Positions 45,289 through 54,194 of a DNA stretch of 64,000 nucleotides are shown here, one piece after another. Origin of the DNA: Cerina litoralis (GTDB lineage Bacteria; Bacteroidota; Bacteroidia; Flavobacteriales; Flavobacteriaceae); assembly GCA_022008415.1 (NCBI GenBank), contig JAIRBC010000021.1, positions 25,820-89,819 of the forward strand. Direction: 5' to 3'. The notes under the pieces are model-generated. The model was given only the letters and a program-made list of their open reading frames with translations. It did no database searches and was not told the DNA's origin. How positions within the stretch are numbered: position 1 is the first letter of the stretch; each line of letters begins with the position of its first letter. A program made the position numbers and the translations under genes.

Positions 45289-45703
45289 GGTTAGAAAATT
45301 TAGAGTACAATGATAGTAAAAATTATGGGTTGTTTTTTCCAAATGGTTTGTGAATTCGAGATAATGAAGTAGCTAAAATTAAGATTATACATTTAGTTCG
45401 CACCAAAACTGCATTTTTTTCGCCTGCTTACCAATTGTTTAAAATAGCCCTGGTTCCCATTGGGGTGCGGGTGGAACAGAACTATTTACAGCTTCCCTTT
45501 CCGGGACGGGGCAAAGAAATTGAATTTTCGGCCCTTTGTTTTTGCCCCATCCCTAAAGGGTGCCAAAAGGCCGAAAATTATACGTTCTTAAGTACAATAG
45601 CTTTTCTTTAAGTACATATCTAATTTTTACAAAAAAAACTTTTTGCTCGGGTACCATTTTGTAAAAAATACTCAGGGAGTCTTGCGGTCTTTCCAATTGC
45701 CAT
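45289..45703. other. Intergenic stretch between the dehydratase and wza genes
   Basis: About 415 bases that should hold the promoter of wza-wzc (minus strand). The AT-rich part next to wza is plausible for this. The part nearer the dehydratase gene holds the family C palindrome at 45450-45579. No gene is supported. Confidence 0.5.
45450..45579. repeat. Dispersed palindromic repeat, family C copy 2
   Basis: AATTTTCGGCC (45523-45533) pairs perfectly with GGCCGAAAATT (45569-45579), and GGGGCAAA with TTTTGCCCC inside. The core resembles 15895-15950. It lies behind the dehydratase gene on the minus strand, so it may end that transcript. Confidence 0.6.
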
Positions 45704-47644
45704 CTATGATTGCAAAATCTTAACGCTTTTTGTGTCAGCGCTTTTTTCTTCATTGTCCTTGGCATCGTCCAATTTACAAAATTCGGAATTGTTGGAGATA
45801 AATTCGGGTACAATCTCCTTCATAAGGCAAACAATATCCGTGTTAAAAAACATATTGGAAACGCAGAGTTCATCTACTTTAGATCTTACACTGACGTAGT
45901 TAAGCTCCCTAACCTTGCTGATCATTATTTTTTCGTGGTAGGTGGGCAATGTATTCTCTCCGCTGGCCAACAATTCCTCGTATAATTTTTCCCCTGGTCT
46001 AAGGCCGGTAATCTGAATATCTATATCCTCCGGATAACGCAAGCCAGAGAGTTTAATCATGTTTTTGGCGAGGTCGAAAATCTTGACACTTTTACCCATA
46101 TCAAAAATAAATATTTCGCCTCCCTGCCCCATGGCGGCTGCCTCCAATACCAATTGGGAAGCCTCGGGAATGGTCATAAAGAATCGAGTAATACCGGGAT
46201 GTGTCACGGTTAGCGGACCTCCCTTTTCTATTTGTTTTTTAAATAAGGGAATCACGGATCCATTAGACCCAAGGACGTTCCCGAAACGGGTGGTTATAAA
46301 TTTGGTCTTCTTTTGCTGCTGCATGCTAGAGATATACATCTCTGCGATCCGCTTTGTTGCTCCCATCACATTGGTAGGGTTTACGGCCTTATCGGTAGAT
46401 ACGAATACAAATTTATCCACGTGATGGGCCAGAGAAAGATCAACCAACATTTTTGTGCCAGCTACATTAATTTTTATAGCTTCGTAGGCATTGTATTCCA
46501 TAAGGGGAACATGCTTATAGGCTGCAGCATGGAAAACCATGGTAGGCTGATGTTCCTGGAACAACATATTCATCCTATTCTTATCCCGGATATCGGCCAC
46601 GATCGGCACAAAATTATGAAACCCGTTCTGTTTTAGTTCCTGCTGAAGGTCGTAAAGAGCCGATTCTGCCTGATCTATAACTATTAGGGATTTATAATCG
46701 TAATGGGCTATTTGCCTTACGATCTCACTCCCGATAGATCCCGCTCCTCCCGTAACGAAGACCACCTGGTTCTTTAGGGCATTGGAAATCTTGGATTTCT
46801 TAATATTGATCGGTTTCCGGTTTAACAGATCTTCAATTTGGATTTGTTTAATTTGGGAAACCTTAAGTTCCCCGTTGATCCAATCCTCGATAGGAGGTAC
46901 AATTTTTACCTGAACGGGAAAATCGACCATGTTCTCAACCAATTCCCTCAATTTATTGCTATCTATGTTGTGAATGGCAAAGATAATCTCCGAAACATCC
47001 TTTTTGTCCAGAAAGAATTCGTTCAATTCATGTCGGCCATAGACCATGACCCCGTTGATACTTTTTCCTATCTTTTTATGATCATCGTCTATATAACCGA
47101 CAACCGCCGCATTACTGCTGGTATGGTTGCTAATGGCGTTATACGTTAAAATCCCCGATTCCCCGGCCCCATAAATCAATACATTTTTGGTGATTTTGAA
47201 TTTCCTTACCAAGTTATGGTAGAGGGACTTAAACAAATATCGTGAAGCGGTGAGGGCCAAAAAGGCTATTAAACTGTGAATAATGATTATGGACAGCGGG
47301 ATGGTGAAATCGTCCATCATGTCGTACTGCCTATTGGTAATCACCATAAAAATGGACAGAATACTGGAGAGGCAGATGGCGTTAAAGATGTTGTATACAT
47401 CCCGTACCCCGGTATGCCTTACCACCCCCTTATAGGATCCCGTTATCAAAAAAGAGACCAAGGCGATAAAAGCAACTACAGGCAATTGAACAAGCAGCTT
47501 ACTAACCTCAAAATCCAAGGTAAGGTTAAAACGGATCAGATAAGAAAGGACAAAAGATATGGATATGGTACAGACATCAATAGCCAAAACCAACCATTTG
47601 GAGGCATATCTATGCGCGTTGTTGACCAAGTAATTTTTAATCAT
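45704..47644 (-). CDS. Membrane-bound nucleotide-sugar 4,6-dehydratase (FlaA1/PglF/CapD-like)
   Basis: A 646-residue integral membrane enzyme that should convert UDP-GlcNAc to the 4-keto-6-deoxy sugar. There are four N-terminal transmembrane helices (about 15-130), a first Rossmann-like region (VLIYGAGESGI), then the SDR domain with TGGAGSIGSE near 297 and STDKAVNPTNVMGATKR near 413. The last has the Thr-Asp-Lys form seen in long dehydratases of the PglF/WbpM group. It follows the aminotransferase gene, overlapping it by 8 bases. Together they give UDP-4-amino-4,6-dideoxy-GlcNAc. Confidence 0.92.
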   Translation of the reverse strand: MIKNYLVNNAHRYASKWLVLAIDVCTISISFVLSYLIRFNLTLDFEVSKLLVQLPVVAFIALVSFLITGSYKGVVRHTGVRDVYNIFNAICLSSILSIFMVITNRQYDMMDDFTIPLSIIIIHSLIAFLALTASRYLFKSLYHNLVRKFKITKNVLIYGAGESGILTYNAISNHTSSNAAVVGYIDDDHKKIGKSINGVMVYGRHELNEFFLDKKDVSEIIFAIHNIDSNKLRELVENMVDFPVQVKIVPPIEDWINGELKVSQIKQIQIEDLLNRKPINIKKSKISNALKNQVVFVTGGAGSIGSEIVRQIAHYDYKSLIVIDQAESALYDLQQELKQNGFHNFVPIVADIRDKNRMNMLFQEHQPTMVFHAAAYKHVPLMEYNAYEAIKINVAGTKMLVDLSLAHHVDKFVFVSTDKAVNPTNVMGATKRIAEMYISSMQQQKKTKFITTRFGNVLGSNGSVIPLFKKQIEKGGPLTVTHPGITRFFMTIPEASQLVLEAAAMGQGGEIFIFDMGKSVKIFDLAKNMIKLSGLRYPEDIDIQITGLRPGEKLYEELLASGENTLPTYHEKIMISKVRELNYVSVRSKVDELCVSNMFFNTDIVCLMKEIVPEFISNNSEFCKLDDAKDNEEKSADTKSVKILQS

Positions 47645-48770
47645 TTTTAATCGCTTTAAGGATTAGGGCAGTCGTTCTTTCCAGATCGGCCTCTTCTAAA
47701 TTCGATCCGCTGGGCAAACAGAGCCCGCGTTCAAACAAATCTTCCGAGGTTCCATCGGTATAGCTCTTATATTTTTCAAAAATAGGTTGCAAGTGCATGG
47801 GTTTCCACAAGGGTCTGGCCTCAATATCGTCTTCCAGAAGGGCCAAACGAATTTTCTCTCTAATCTTTAGGGTTGGGGTAAGGACACAGGTTAACCAGCG
47901 ATTGGAAAAATACCCGACGGGCTCTTTTAGAAATTCCAGTTGGGAAAGATGCCCCATCCTAGACCGATAATACGCATAGTTGGCACGTCTTGCAGCCACC
48001 CTATCGTCCAACACCTCCATTTGTCCACGTCCGATACCTGCGAGCACATTGCTCATTCGGTAATTATATCCAACAGACGAATGTTGGTAGTGGGGGGCCT
48101 CATCCCTGGCCTGGGTAGCCAAGAAAACAGCTTTTTTCTTAATCTCCAAATTCTTTGCCAACAAGGCTCCACCACCCGAAGTGGTAATGATCTTGTTACC
48201 GTTAAACGACAGTATTCCGATATCCCCAAAACTTCCACATTTAATCCCACCATAGCTACTACCCAAAGCTTCAGCGCTATCCTCCACTAGTGGGATATCA
48301 TATTTTTGGGATAGGACGGATATAGCGTCAACATTATAGGGCATTCCATATAAATGTACTGCGACAATAGCCTTCGGTTTTCTCCCATGCGAAATCCTAT
48401 CCACAATTGCCAGTTCCAAAAACTCGGGCGACAGATTCCAGGTATCCCTTTCACTATCTATAAATACGGGGGTAGCCCCTAAATAAAGAATTGGATTTGC
48501 AGATGCGGAAAAGGTAAGGCTTTGGCAAAGAACCTCATCGCCTTGTGATACACCAAGTAGCTGCAACGCCAAATGAATGGCAGCGGTACCGGAACTCAAC
48601 GCGGCTACGTGCATCCCGTTACCCACATATTCTTCCAAGGCCTGTTCAAATAAATCGACATTGGGACCCAATGGCGCTACCCAATTGGTGTCAAAAGCTT
48701 CTTTAACATATACCTGTTCGTTATTCCCCATATGGGGCGAAGAAAGCCAAATTTTGGTTTGGGTTATCAA
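47637..48770 (-). CDS. PLP-dependent sugar aminotransferase (DegT/DnrJ/EryC1, PglE-like)
   Basis: A 377-residue aminotransferase acting on nucleotide-linked keto sugars. The PLP lysine lies in SFNGNKIITTSGGG (Lys about 188). LSSGTAAIHLAL and VEDSAEALGSSY bind the cofactor, and a C-terminal RPLWKPMHLQP segment is typical of PglE/PseC-like enzymes. It is the first gene of the minus-strand pair with the dehydratase and diverges from ugd across 237 bases. It probably uses the dehydratase product. Confidence 0.92.
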   Translation of the reverse strand: MITQTKIWLSSPHMGNNEQVYVKEAFDTNWVAPLGPNVDLFEQALEEYVGNGMHVAALSSGTAAIHLALQLLGVSQGDEVLCQSLTFSASANPILYLGATPVFIDSERDTWNLSPEFLELAIVDRISHGRKPKAIVAVHLYGMPYNVDAISVLSQKYDIPLVEDSAEALGSSYGGIKCGSFGDIGILSFNGNKIITTSGGGALLAKNLEIKKKAVFLATQARDEAPHYQHSSVGYNYRMSNVLAGIGRGQMEVLDDRVAARRANYAYYRSRMGHLSQLEFLKEPVGYFSNRWLTCVLTPTLKIREKIRLALLEDDIEARPLWKPMHLQPIFEKYKSYTDGTSEDLFERGLCLPSGSNLEEADLERTTALILKAIKND

Positions 48771-49007
48771 TGGGTATTGGGTTTAAATCGTTTCAGGGTA
48801 TAAATTTAACCATAGTTCTGCTTAATTAATAATATACATAATTTATTTCGTTTAAGATTTAAAATGATCGGTTAACTGACGTCTATTCGGTATTTTCCAG
48901 GATTCACCCAAATAAAACTTGTATTTCGACCATAAAAAGGGCCATTGAACTACAATAGTCCATTTTTAAAATAATTATATGATCTTTGTACGTTCAAAAA
49001 AAATAAA

Positions 49008-50408
49008 ATGACTAGAAAGATAACTAAAATCTGTTGTATCGGTGCGGGCTATGTCGGTGGACCCACCATGTCCGTAATCGCCAAAAAATGTCCCGAAATC
49101 ACTGTAACTGTAGTGGATATCAACCAAGAACGCATCGATCAATGGAACGATTCCGATTTGAGCAAACTCCCCATCTATGAACCTGGACTAAGAGAAATTG
49201 TACAGGAAACCCGAGGTAAAAACCTTTTCTTTTCAACAGATGTCGATAAGGGTATTGAGGAAGCCGAAATGATTTTCATTTCGGTGAATACCCCTACTAA
49301 AACGTATGGAAAAGGAAAGGGGCAAGCAGCTGATTTAAAATACGTAGAGCTCTGCGCCAGAAACATAGCCAAGATTGCAAAGACGGATAAAATTGTGGTA
49401 GAAAAATCTACCCTCCCCGTTAGAACCGCAGCAGCGATTAAAAGTATTTTGGACAACAGTGGCAACGGGGTAAATTTTGAAATTCTTTCCAATCCCGAGT
49501 TTTTGGCCGAAGGCACTGCTATCAATGACTTATTTCACGCCGATCGTGTTTTGATCGGGGGCGATGACACCCCTTCAGGACAGGAAGCAAAGGATAGTCT
49601 AAGCAGTATTTACGAACACTGGTTGCCCAAAGAAAGGATATTGCAAACCAATGTATGGTCTTCGGAACTTTCCAAATTGGTCGCAAATGCTTTTTTGGCC
49701 CAAAGGGTGTCTTCCATCAACTCCATTTCGGCCCTTTGCGAAAAAACGGATGCCAATATCGAAGAAGTTTCCAAGGCTATTGGTTATGATAGCCGTATTG
49801 GCCCCAAATTTTTAAATGCCTCCGTAGGTTTCGGGGGATCCTGTTTTCAAAAGGATATTTTAAACTTAGTGTATATTGCCCGCAGCTTTGGCTTGCAAGA
49901 AGTAGCAGACTATTGGGAACAGGTGATCATTCTTAACGATTATCAGAAAAGTCGTTTTGTTGATCATATGATAACCACCCTTTACAATACAGTAGCTGGA
50001 AAAAAAATCGTGATTTACGGCTGGGCCTTTAAAAAAGACACCAACGATACCCGAGAATCCGCTGCCATTTATGTGGTCGATGCGCTTTTGGAGGAAAATG
50101 CGGAAATCACGGTCTACGACCCACAGGTTTCGGAGAATAAAATATATGCAGACCTCGATTATTTAGATACGAGATCTCCTGAAGAAAATAGAAAATTGCT
50201 TACTGTTACCGACGAACCCGTCAAAGCAGCCATGGAAGCCCATGCCATTGCCATCCTTACCGAATGGGACGAATTTAAAAACCTCGATTGGCAAGATATT
50301 TATAAGAGCATGCTAAAACCGGCGTTTGTATTTGATGGTAGGCGCTTGTTAAACAAGGAGACCATGGATGGCATTGGGTTTAAGTACTATAAAATTGGGC
50401 AGAAGTAA
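49008..50408 (+). CDS. ugd: UDP-glucose 6-dehydrogenase, eukaryote-like form
   Basis: A 466-residue NAD enzyme that oxidises UDP-glucose twice to UDP-glucuronate. The N-terminus [19 protein letters not shown] and the LPIYEPGL segment follow the pattern of the animal/plant type of UGDH. The catalytic Cys lies in [11 protein letters not shown] near 277, and [15 protein letters not shown] is in the C-terminal domain. The length also fits that type. It supplies UDP-GlcA to the epimerase encoded at 55.9 kb. Confidence 0.95.
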   Translation: MTRKITKICCIGAGYVGGPTMSVIAKKCPEITVTVVDINQERIDQWNDSDLSKLPIYEPGLREIVQETRGKNLFFSTDVDKGIEEAEMIFISVNTPTKTYGKGKGQAADLKYVELCARNIAKIAKTDKIVVEKSTLPVRTAAAIKSILDNSGNGVNFEILSNPEFLAEGTAINDLFHADRVLIGGDDTPSGQEAKDSLSSIYEHWLPKERILQTNVWSSELSKLVANAFLAQRVSSINSISALCEKTDANIEEVSKAIGYDSRIGPKFLNASVGFGGSCFQKDILNLVYIARSFGLQEVADYWEQVIILNDYQKSRFVDHMITTLYNTVAGKKIVIYGWAFKKDTNDTRESAAIYVVDALLEENAEITVYDPQVSENKIYADLDYLDTRSPEENRKLLTVTDEPVKAAMEAHAIAILTEWDEFKNLDWQDIYKSMLKPAFVFDGRRLLNKETMDGIGFKYYKIGQK

Positions 50409-50873
50409 TTTTATTCGGGATACTTTTACCCTAAATCCAAGGGAGAAGGAAATTCTCAGAAAATTAAACTAGTTAAGGCTCTCTAATCGAACGTTAAGGT
50501 TTTCGTCGAGCACCTAGAAACCCAAAGAATCCTCGGTTCTTTGAGACATGTCAAATCTTTGAGACATGTCAAAGTCATTTGTTTTTCTTTAGAGTGCCCA
50601 GTCAGGAAAGATATTCGCATGGATTTGAAAAATCGATTTCAGAATATTTCTATCAAAATTGGAATCATTTCTTTCCTCCCCCTCCCAAACGGATAAAGTA
50701 AGGATTTACGTACTTTGTCGGTTTTTTCCGCTCGTCAGAACCAATGCAAATAGATTGAATATTCGGCAAGTTATCATGGCCATTCCTAAACTCTGGCTAG
50801 AGCAGACAATTGGGTATCGGTTTATATTTTTAGAGCTAAATTTGTGCTTTTGAATCCATTTTTTGAGAACGTA
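50409..50873. other. Convergent intergenic region after ugd
   Basis: A 465-base stretch between ugd (plus) and the acetyltransferase gene (minus), without a supported gene. The one notable element is the 18-base tandem repeat at 50538-50573. No clear terminator with a T-tract was found for either gene. Confidence 0.5.
50538..50573. repeat. Two tandem 18-base units with a palindromic centre
   Basis: TCTTTGAGACATGTCAAA occurs twice back to back. Each unit has the perfect 8-base palindrome GACATGTC inside a partly symmetric TTTGA...TCAAA frame. The spacing of 18 bases between centres places them a little under two helical turns apart. Confidence 0.85.
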
Positions 50874-51605
50874 CTAGATTTCATCTCTAAAAACCTTTAT
50901 CAATTTATCCTGTTTTCCGCCCGTTAGGTAACTTTCGCCCACAAGTCTTGGTCGTACAACACGGGCCGGTGAACCATAAGCCATTACAAAACTGCCGATG
51001 TCTTTTAACACTAAGGATCCGGCTCCAATAACGGTATGTTCCCCAATACTTGTATTTTCTAAAACTGTGACCCCGAGCGATACTGCAGAAAACTCACCCA
51101 AACTAAAATTACCCCCGGTACATACACCAGACGCCAAACTGGAATAGTTCTCCATGCGGCCATCATGGCCTAATGAGGAATTGGTATTGATGATACAAAA
51201 ATCGCCCACGATAGCATTGGTATTGATGACGACTCCTGGCAAAATCACCGATCCTTTTCCAATTCTAACATCCTTACCAATTACGGCACTAGGATGCACA
51301 ACTTTGATAAGATTAAAAGAAGGCACTAATTTCGTTATTCTTTCCACCACGCGTTTTCGGGTCCAATTGTCACCAATAGCTACTACCCCACCATGGATTT
51401 GAAACTTATCTATTAAGTACGGAAGGTCTAGCTCACTTCCCAGTACCTGGTATCCATTCTGCATGGCGCCTCTTTTCTTAAATGAATCGAGAAAGCCGAT
51501 TACCTTATATCTGCCAAATTTTTCTATGGAATCCAGAATTACGCTCCCGTGCCCTGAAGCACCCAAAATCACTATATTTTGCATTTCATCGGGGTTTTTA
51601 TGCAT
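50874..51605 (-). CDS. NeuD/PglD-like sugar O/N-acetyltransferase
   Basis: A 243-residue protein. Its N-terminal Rossmann-like PglD_N domain (IVILGASGHGSVILDSI, near 11-27) is followed by a left-handed beta-helix of hexapeptide repeats (for example IGKDVRIGKGSVILPGVVI, SLGHDGRMENYS with the catalytic-type His) and a closing VMAYGSPARVVR loop. Such enzymes acetylate the 4-amino group of UDP-amino sugars. With the dehydratase and aminotransferase it would complete a UDP-2,4-diacetamido-2,4,6-trideoxyhexose pathway. It lies 2.1 kb from them, with ugd in between. It could start at the second Met (residue 8). Confidence 0.9.
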   Translation of the reverse strand: MHKNPDEMQNIVILGASGHGSVILDSIEKFGRYKVIGFLDSFKKRGAMQNGYQVLGSELDLPYLIDKFQIHGGVVAIGDNWTRKRVVERITKLVPSFNLIKVVHPSAVIGKDVRIGKGSVILPGVVINTNAIVGDFCIINTNSSLGHDGRMENYSSLASGVCTGGNFSLGEFSAVSLGVTVLENTSIGEHTVIGAGSLVLKDIGSFVMAYGSPARVVRPRLVGESYLTGGKQDKLIKVFRDEI

Positions 51606-52163
51606 TTTATCTATGATTCAAATATAGACAAAGTTAATACACCCCTACAAAATTATTTGCTTAAATCAATAAATGTCTAACTCAATAAAGAAACTCCTTT
51701 CGGTATAATACGTCAAATCCTGCTAAAAATTCAGGAAATTTATGAATTCCATTTTTTTAATACTCCACTTTTCTCCTAAAAAAAGAGCCTATATTTTCCG
51801 CCTCATCCAAAATGTTTTTCTAATAATTAATTGCAAAGAACATACCGTTCATCGATTATTTTCACAAAAACCTGTTAAAACAATCGACAAAAGAATCTAA
51901 AAATCCGTTTAAAGACGTATAACCCTCCAATAAAACGGTCGGCACAAATATTAACCCAATCGATCAAAAAGATGACACTGTTAATAAATATGTGTACAAC
52001 TTTAAGGCAATCAAGGCATTATAAACCGTCTTTTTCACGTTTTTTGCTAAAATTTTGTGCAGTTCATCGAAAATAACATCCTTTTTGTCGATTATATTGG
52101 ATTTTGAAATAATATTGCAGCACCCAAGTTAATATATCAGAACATTTAAAATTTAATTTACTT
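51606..52163. promoter_or_regulatory. Long AT-rich divergent region upstream of the lyase-like lipoprotein
   Basis: A 558-base, very AT-rich stretch between divergent starts, with no gene. It must hold the promoters of the acetyltransferase gene (minus) and the PL1-like gene (plus). No exact TAnnTTTG box close to the start was found. TTGGATTTTGAAATAATATT around 52095-52125 is the most promoter-like piece. The long leader hints at additional regulation. Confidence 0.35.
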
Positions 52164-54122
52164 ATGAAATTTAGCCCCACAAAGATCATTAATTTGATCG
52201 TAGTTATTATTGTCCTATTTCTAAATTATTCCTGTAGCAAAGATTCCGATTTACTGGCCGATTACGTGGTCGATGAAAACGCAGGGACCCCCGGAAATAT
52301 AGTCAACCTCGAAAATGGCACCATTATCACCTATGAAGATAAGATGGTCGCCATTAATATTCTAAAGGATATCCAGTCTGGTGTAATACGCCAAGGCACG
52401 GTACTTAAGAAGGTTACCCCACCGAAAAATGGCACGACCGAAATTAAAACGGACAGCACCATCGTTTACACTCCCAATAAAGATTTTACCGGAAAGGACG
52501 ATGTTGTCTATACCGTTGAAGAAACCTCTCCGGACAACACTACTGTTGAAAAGGAAAATACGGTTACCGTTGCGGTGAACCCCACCTTGGAAACGAAAAA
52601 TGACCAGGCACAAACCACCGCAGACAAAAATTTGGTCATCCCGGTATTAAATAACGATACGTATTCCGACAAAAATACCGCCACGGTGACCCAGACCACC
52701 GCTCCGGCAAAAGGCACCATTGTAATCAACAACGACAACACCCTTACCTATACCCCGAATGCGGATGCTTCTGGGTCGGATACCTTTACTTATACAGCCA
52801 AGGTTGAAAATACCGAAAAGACTGCTAGTACAGAGGCTGAGGGTACAGTAATTGTGGATATCGCCAAAAACCAAAATAAGGGAGATATTACCATGGGTGA
52901 ATTACTCGCTTTTCCTGGAGCTGTTGGCCACGGAAGATTTACTTCCGGAGGAAGAGGAGGTAGTGTTTATGAAGTTACAAACCTAAATGATAGTGGACCG
53001 GGCTCGTTTAGAGACGCTGTTAGCAAAGGGAATAGAACTGTAGTTTTCAAGGTTGGTGGAATAATTAGAATAAAATCTAGGCTTTATTTTGGTGGGGATA
53101 ATATAACGGTTGCTGGACAAACTGCTCCTGGAGAAGGTATTGCAATTTATGGAAGTATGACCGATACCAATCAACATGAAAATATTATTGTACGGTATGT
53201 CAATTTTTTAGTCGGTGATAATGGAGTAAAAGGCGATGATGATGCATTTAGAGTTCGAAAAACCACTCCTGGAACGGCAAGTAATTTTATTTTTGATCAT
53301 TGTGGGTTCTTTTGGGGTAAGGATGAAGTCTTTTCATGTGAGGCGAGTTCCGATGAATCCTCATCAATCAAAAATGTAACCATACAAAGATCTATAATTG
53401 GTGAATCGTTTTATTCAAAAGGTATGATACTCTGGAGACAAAATTATAATATTTCGGTTATAGCCAATCTATTTTCAAATAATGGTCAAAGAAACATCAG
53501 AGCATCCACTAGACACTCAACTTTTGAAATGATTAATAATGTTATATTTGGATATGATTGGGCTACCAATCCTAGTTACAATAATGAATTTGATGTAGTT
53601 GGGAATGTTTATCAATCCTCGAGTACCAATAACATAGTAAATTTAGAACCAATATCCGTGGCTAATTCGCCACAAGGAAGTATTACTCTTACGAAAGCTT
53701 ATATCTCCGACAACACTTTAAATGGCGGAAAAGGCAGTATATCGTCTAAACTTACCCCTTATTTACAAGGTTCAAGACAAGTTAGTAGTGGGTATACACC
53801 GATTTCAAGCTCGTTAGTTAAAAAGGATGTTCTTAATGATGTTGGTGCCAACATTAATGGGAACAACAAACTGGCACAAAGTCAAATAAACGATGTATAC
53901 AATAATTCTATGTCGTTAATAAAAAGCGAATCGGAAAGCGTTGGCATTTCCCTATCTGGAGGAAAAGCATATCCAGATTCAGATAAAGATGGGATAGATG
54001 ATGAATGGGAAACTGCCAATGGTTTAAATCCAAAGAATATTAGCGATGGCAAGGAGTTGGCTAACAACGGCAACGGTTATACCAATTTAGAGGTTTTCTT
54101 ACATTACCTAACCATAAATTGA
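52164..54122 (+). CDS. Pectate-lyase-family (PL1-like) lipoprotein with Ig-like domains
   Basis: A 652-residue surface-type lipoprotein. Order: signal peptide with Cys24 (YSC, followed by SKDSD, a likely export signal); two Ig/cadherin-like domains at about 36-137 and 138-233 (VYTPNKDFTGKDDVVYTV; TYTPNADASGSDTFTYTA); a right-handed beta-helix at about 244-595 with pectate-lyase-1 features (SVYEVTNLNDSGPGSFRDAV, ITVAGQTAPGEGIAIYG, DDAFRVR, FDHCGFFWGKDE); and a C-terminal calcium-type segment with DSDKDGIDDEWE. It should cleave uronic-acid-containing glycans by beta-elimination, but the catalytic Arg was not proven. The Ig-coding part is richer in G+C than the lyase part. It ends in a strong terminator. 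Confidence 0.85.
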   Translation: MKFSPTKIINLIVVIIVLFLNYSCSKDSDLLADYVVDENAGTPGNIVNLENGTIITYEDKMVAINILKDIQSGVIRQGTVLKKVTPPKNGTTEIKTDSTIVYTPNKDFTGKDDVVYTVEETSPDNTTVEKENTVTVAVNPTLETKNDQAQTTADKNLVIPVLNNDTYSDKNTATVTQTTAPAKGTIVINNDNTLTYTPNADASGSDTFTYTAKVENTEKTASTEAEGTVIVDIAKNQNKGDITMGELLAFPGAVGHGRFTSGGRGGSVYEVTNLNDSGPGSFRDAVSKGNRTVVFKVGGIIRIKSRLYFGGDNITVAGQTAPGEGIAIYGSMTDTNQHENIIVRYVNFLVGDNGVKGDDDAFRVRKTTPGTASNFIFDHCGFFWGKDEVFSCEASSDESSSIKNVTIQRSIIGESFYSKGMILWRQNYNISVIANLFSNNGQRNIRASTRHSTFEMINNVIFGYDWATNPSYNNEFDVVGNVYQSSSTNNIVNLEPISVANSPQGSITLTKAYISDNTLNGGKGSISSKLTPYLQGSRQVSSGYTPISSSLVKKDVLNDVGANINGNNKLAQSQINDVYNNSMSLIKSESESVGISLSGGKAYPDSDKDGIDDEWETANGLNPKNISDGKELANNGNGYTNLEVFLHYLTIN

Positions 54123-54151
54123 AAAATAAGAATATCGCAAATTTTGAAATT

Positions 54152-54180
54152 AAAGGAGGCCACATAGGCCTCTTTTTTTT
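54152..54180 (+). terminator. Strong intrinsic terminator after the PL1-like gene
   Basis: AAAGGAGGCC, a 5-base loop (ACATA), GGCCTCTTT and a run of T residues (eight after the last C), 30 bases after the stop codon. The A-rich left flank could also help end the convergent gene. Confidence 0.93.
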
Positions 54181-54194
54181 GACTTTCTTTTAAC

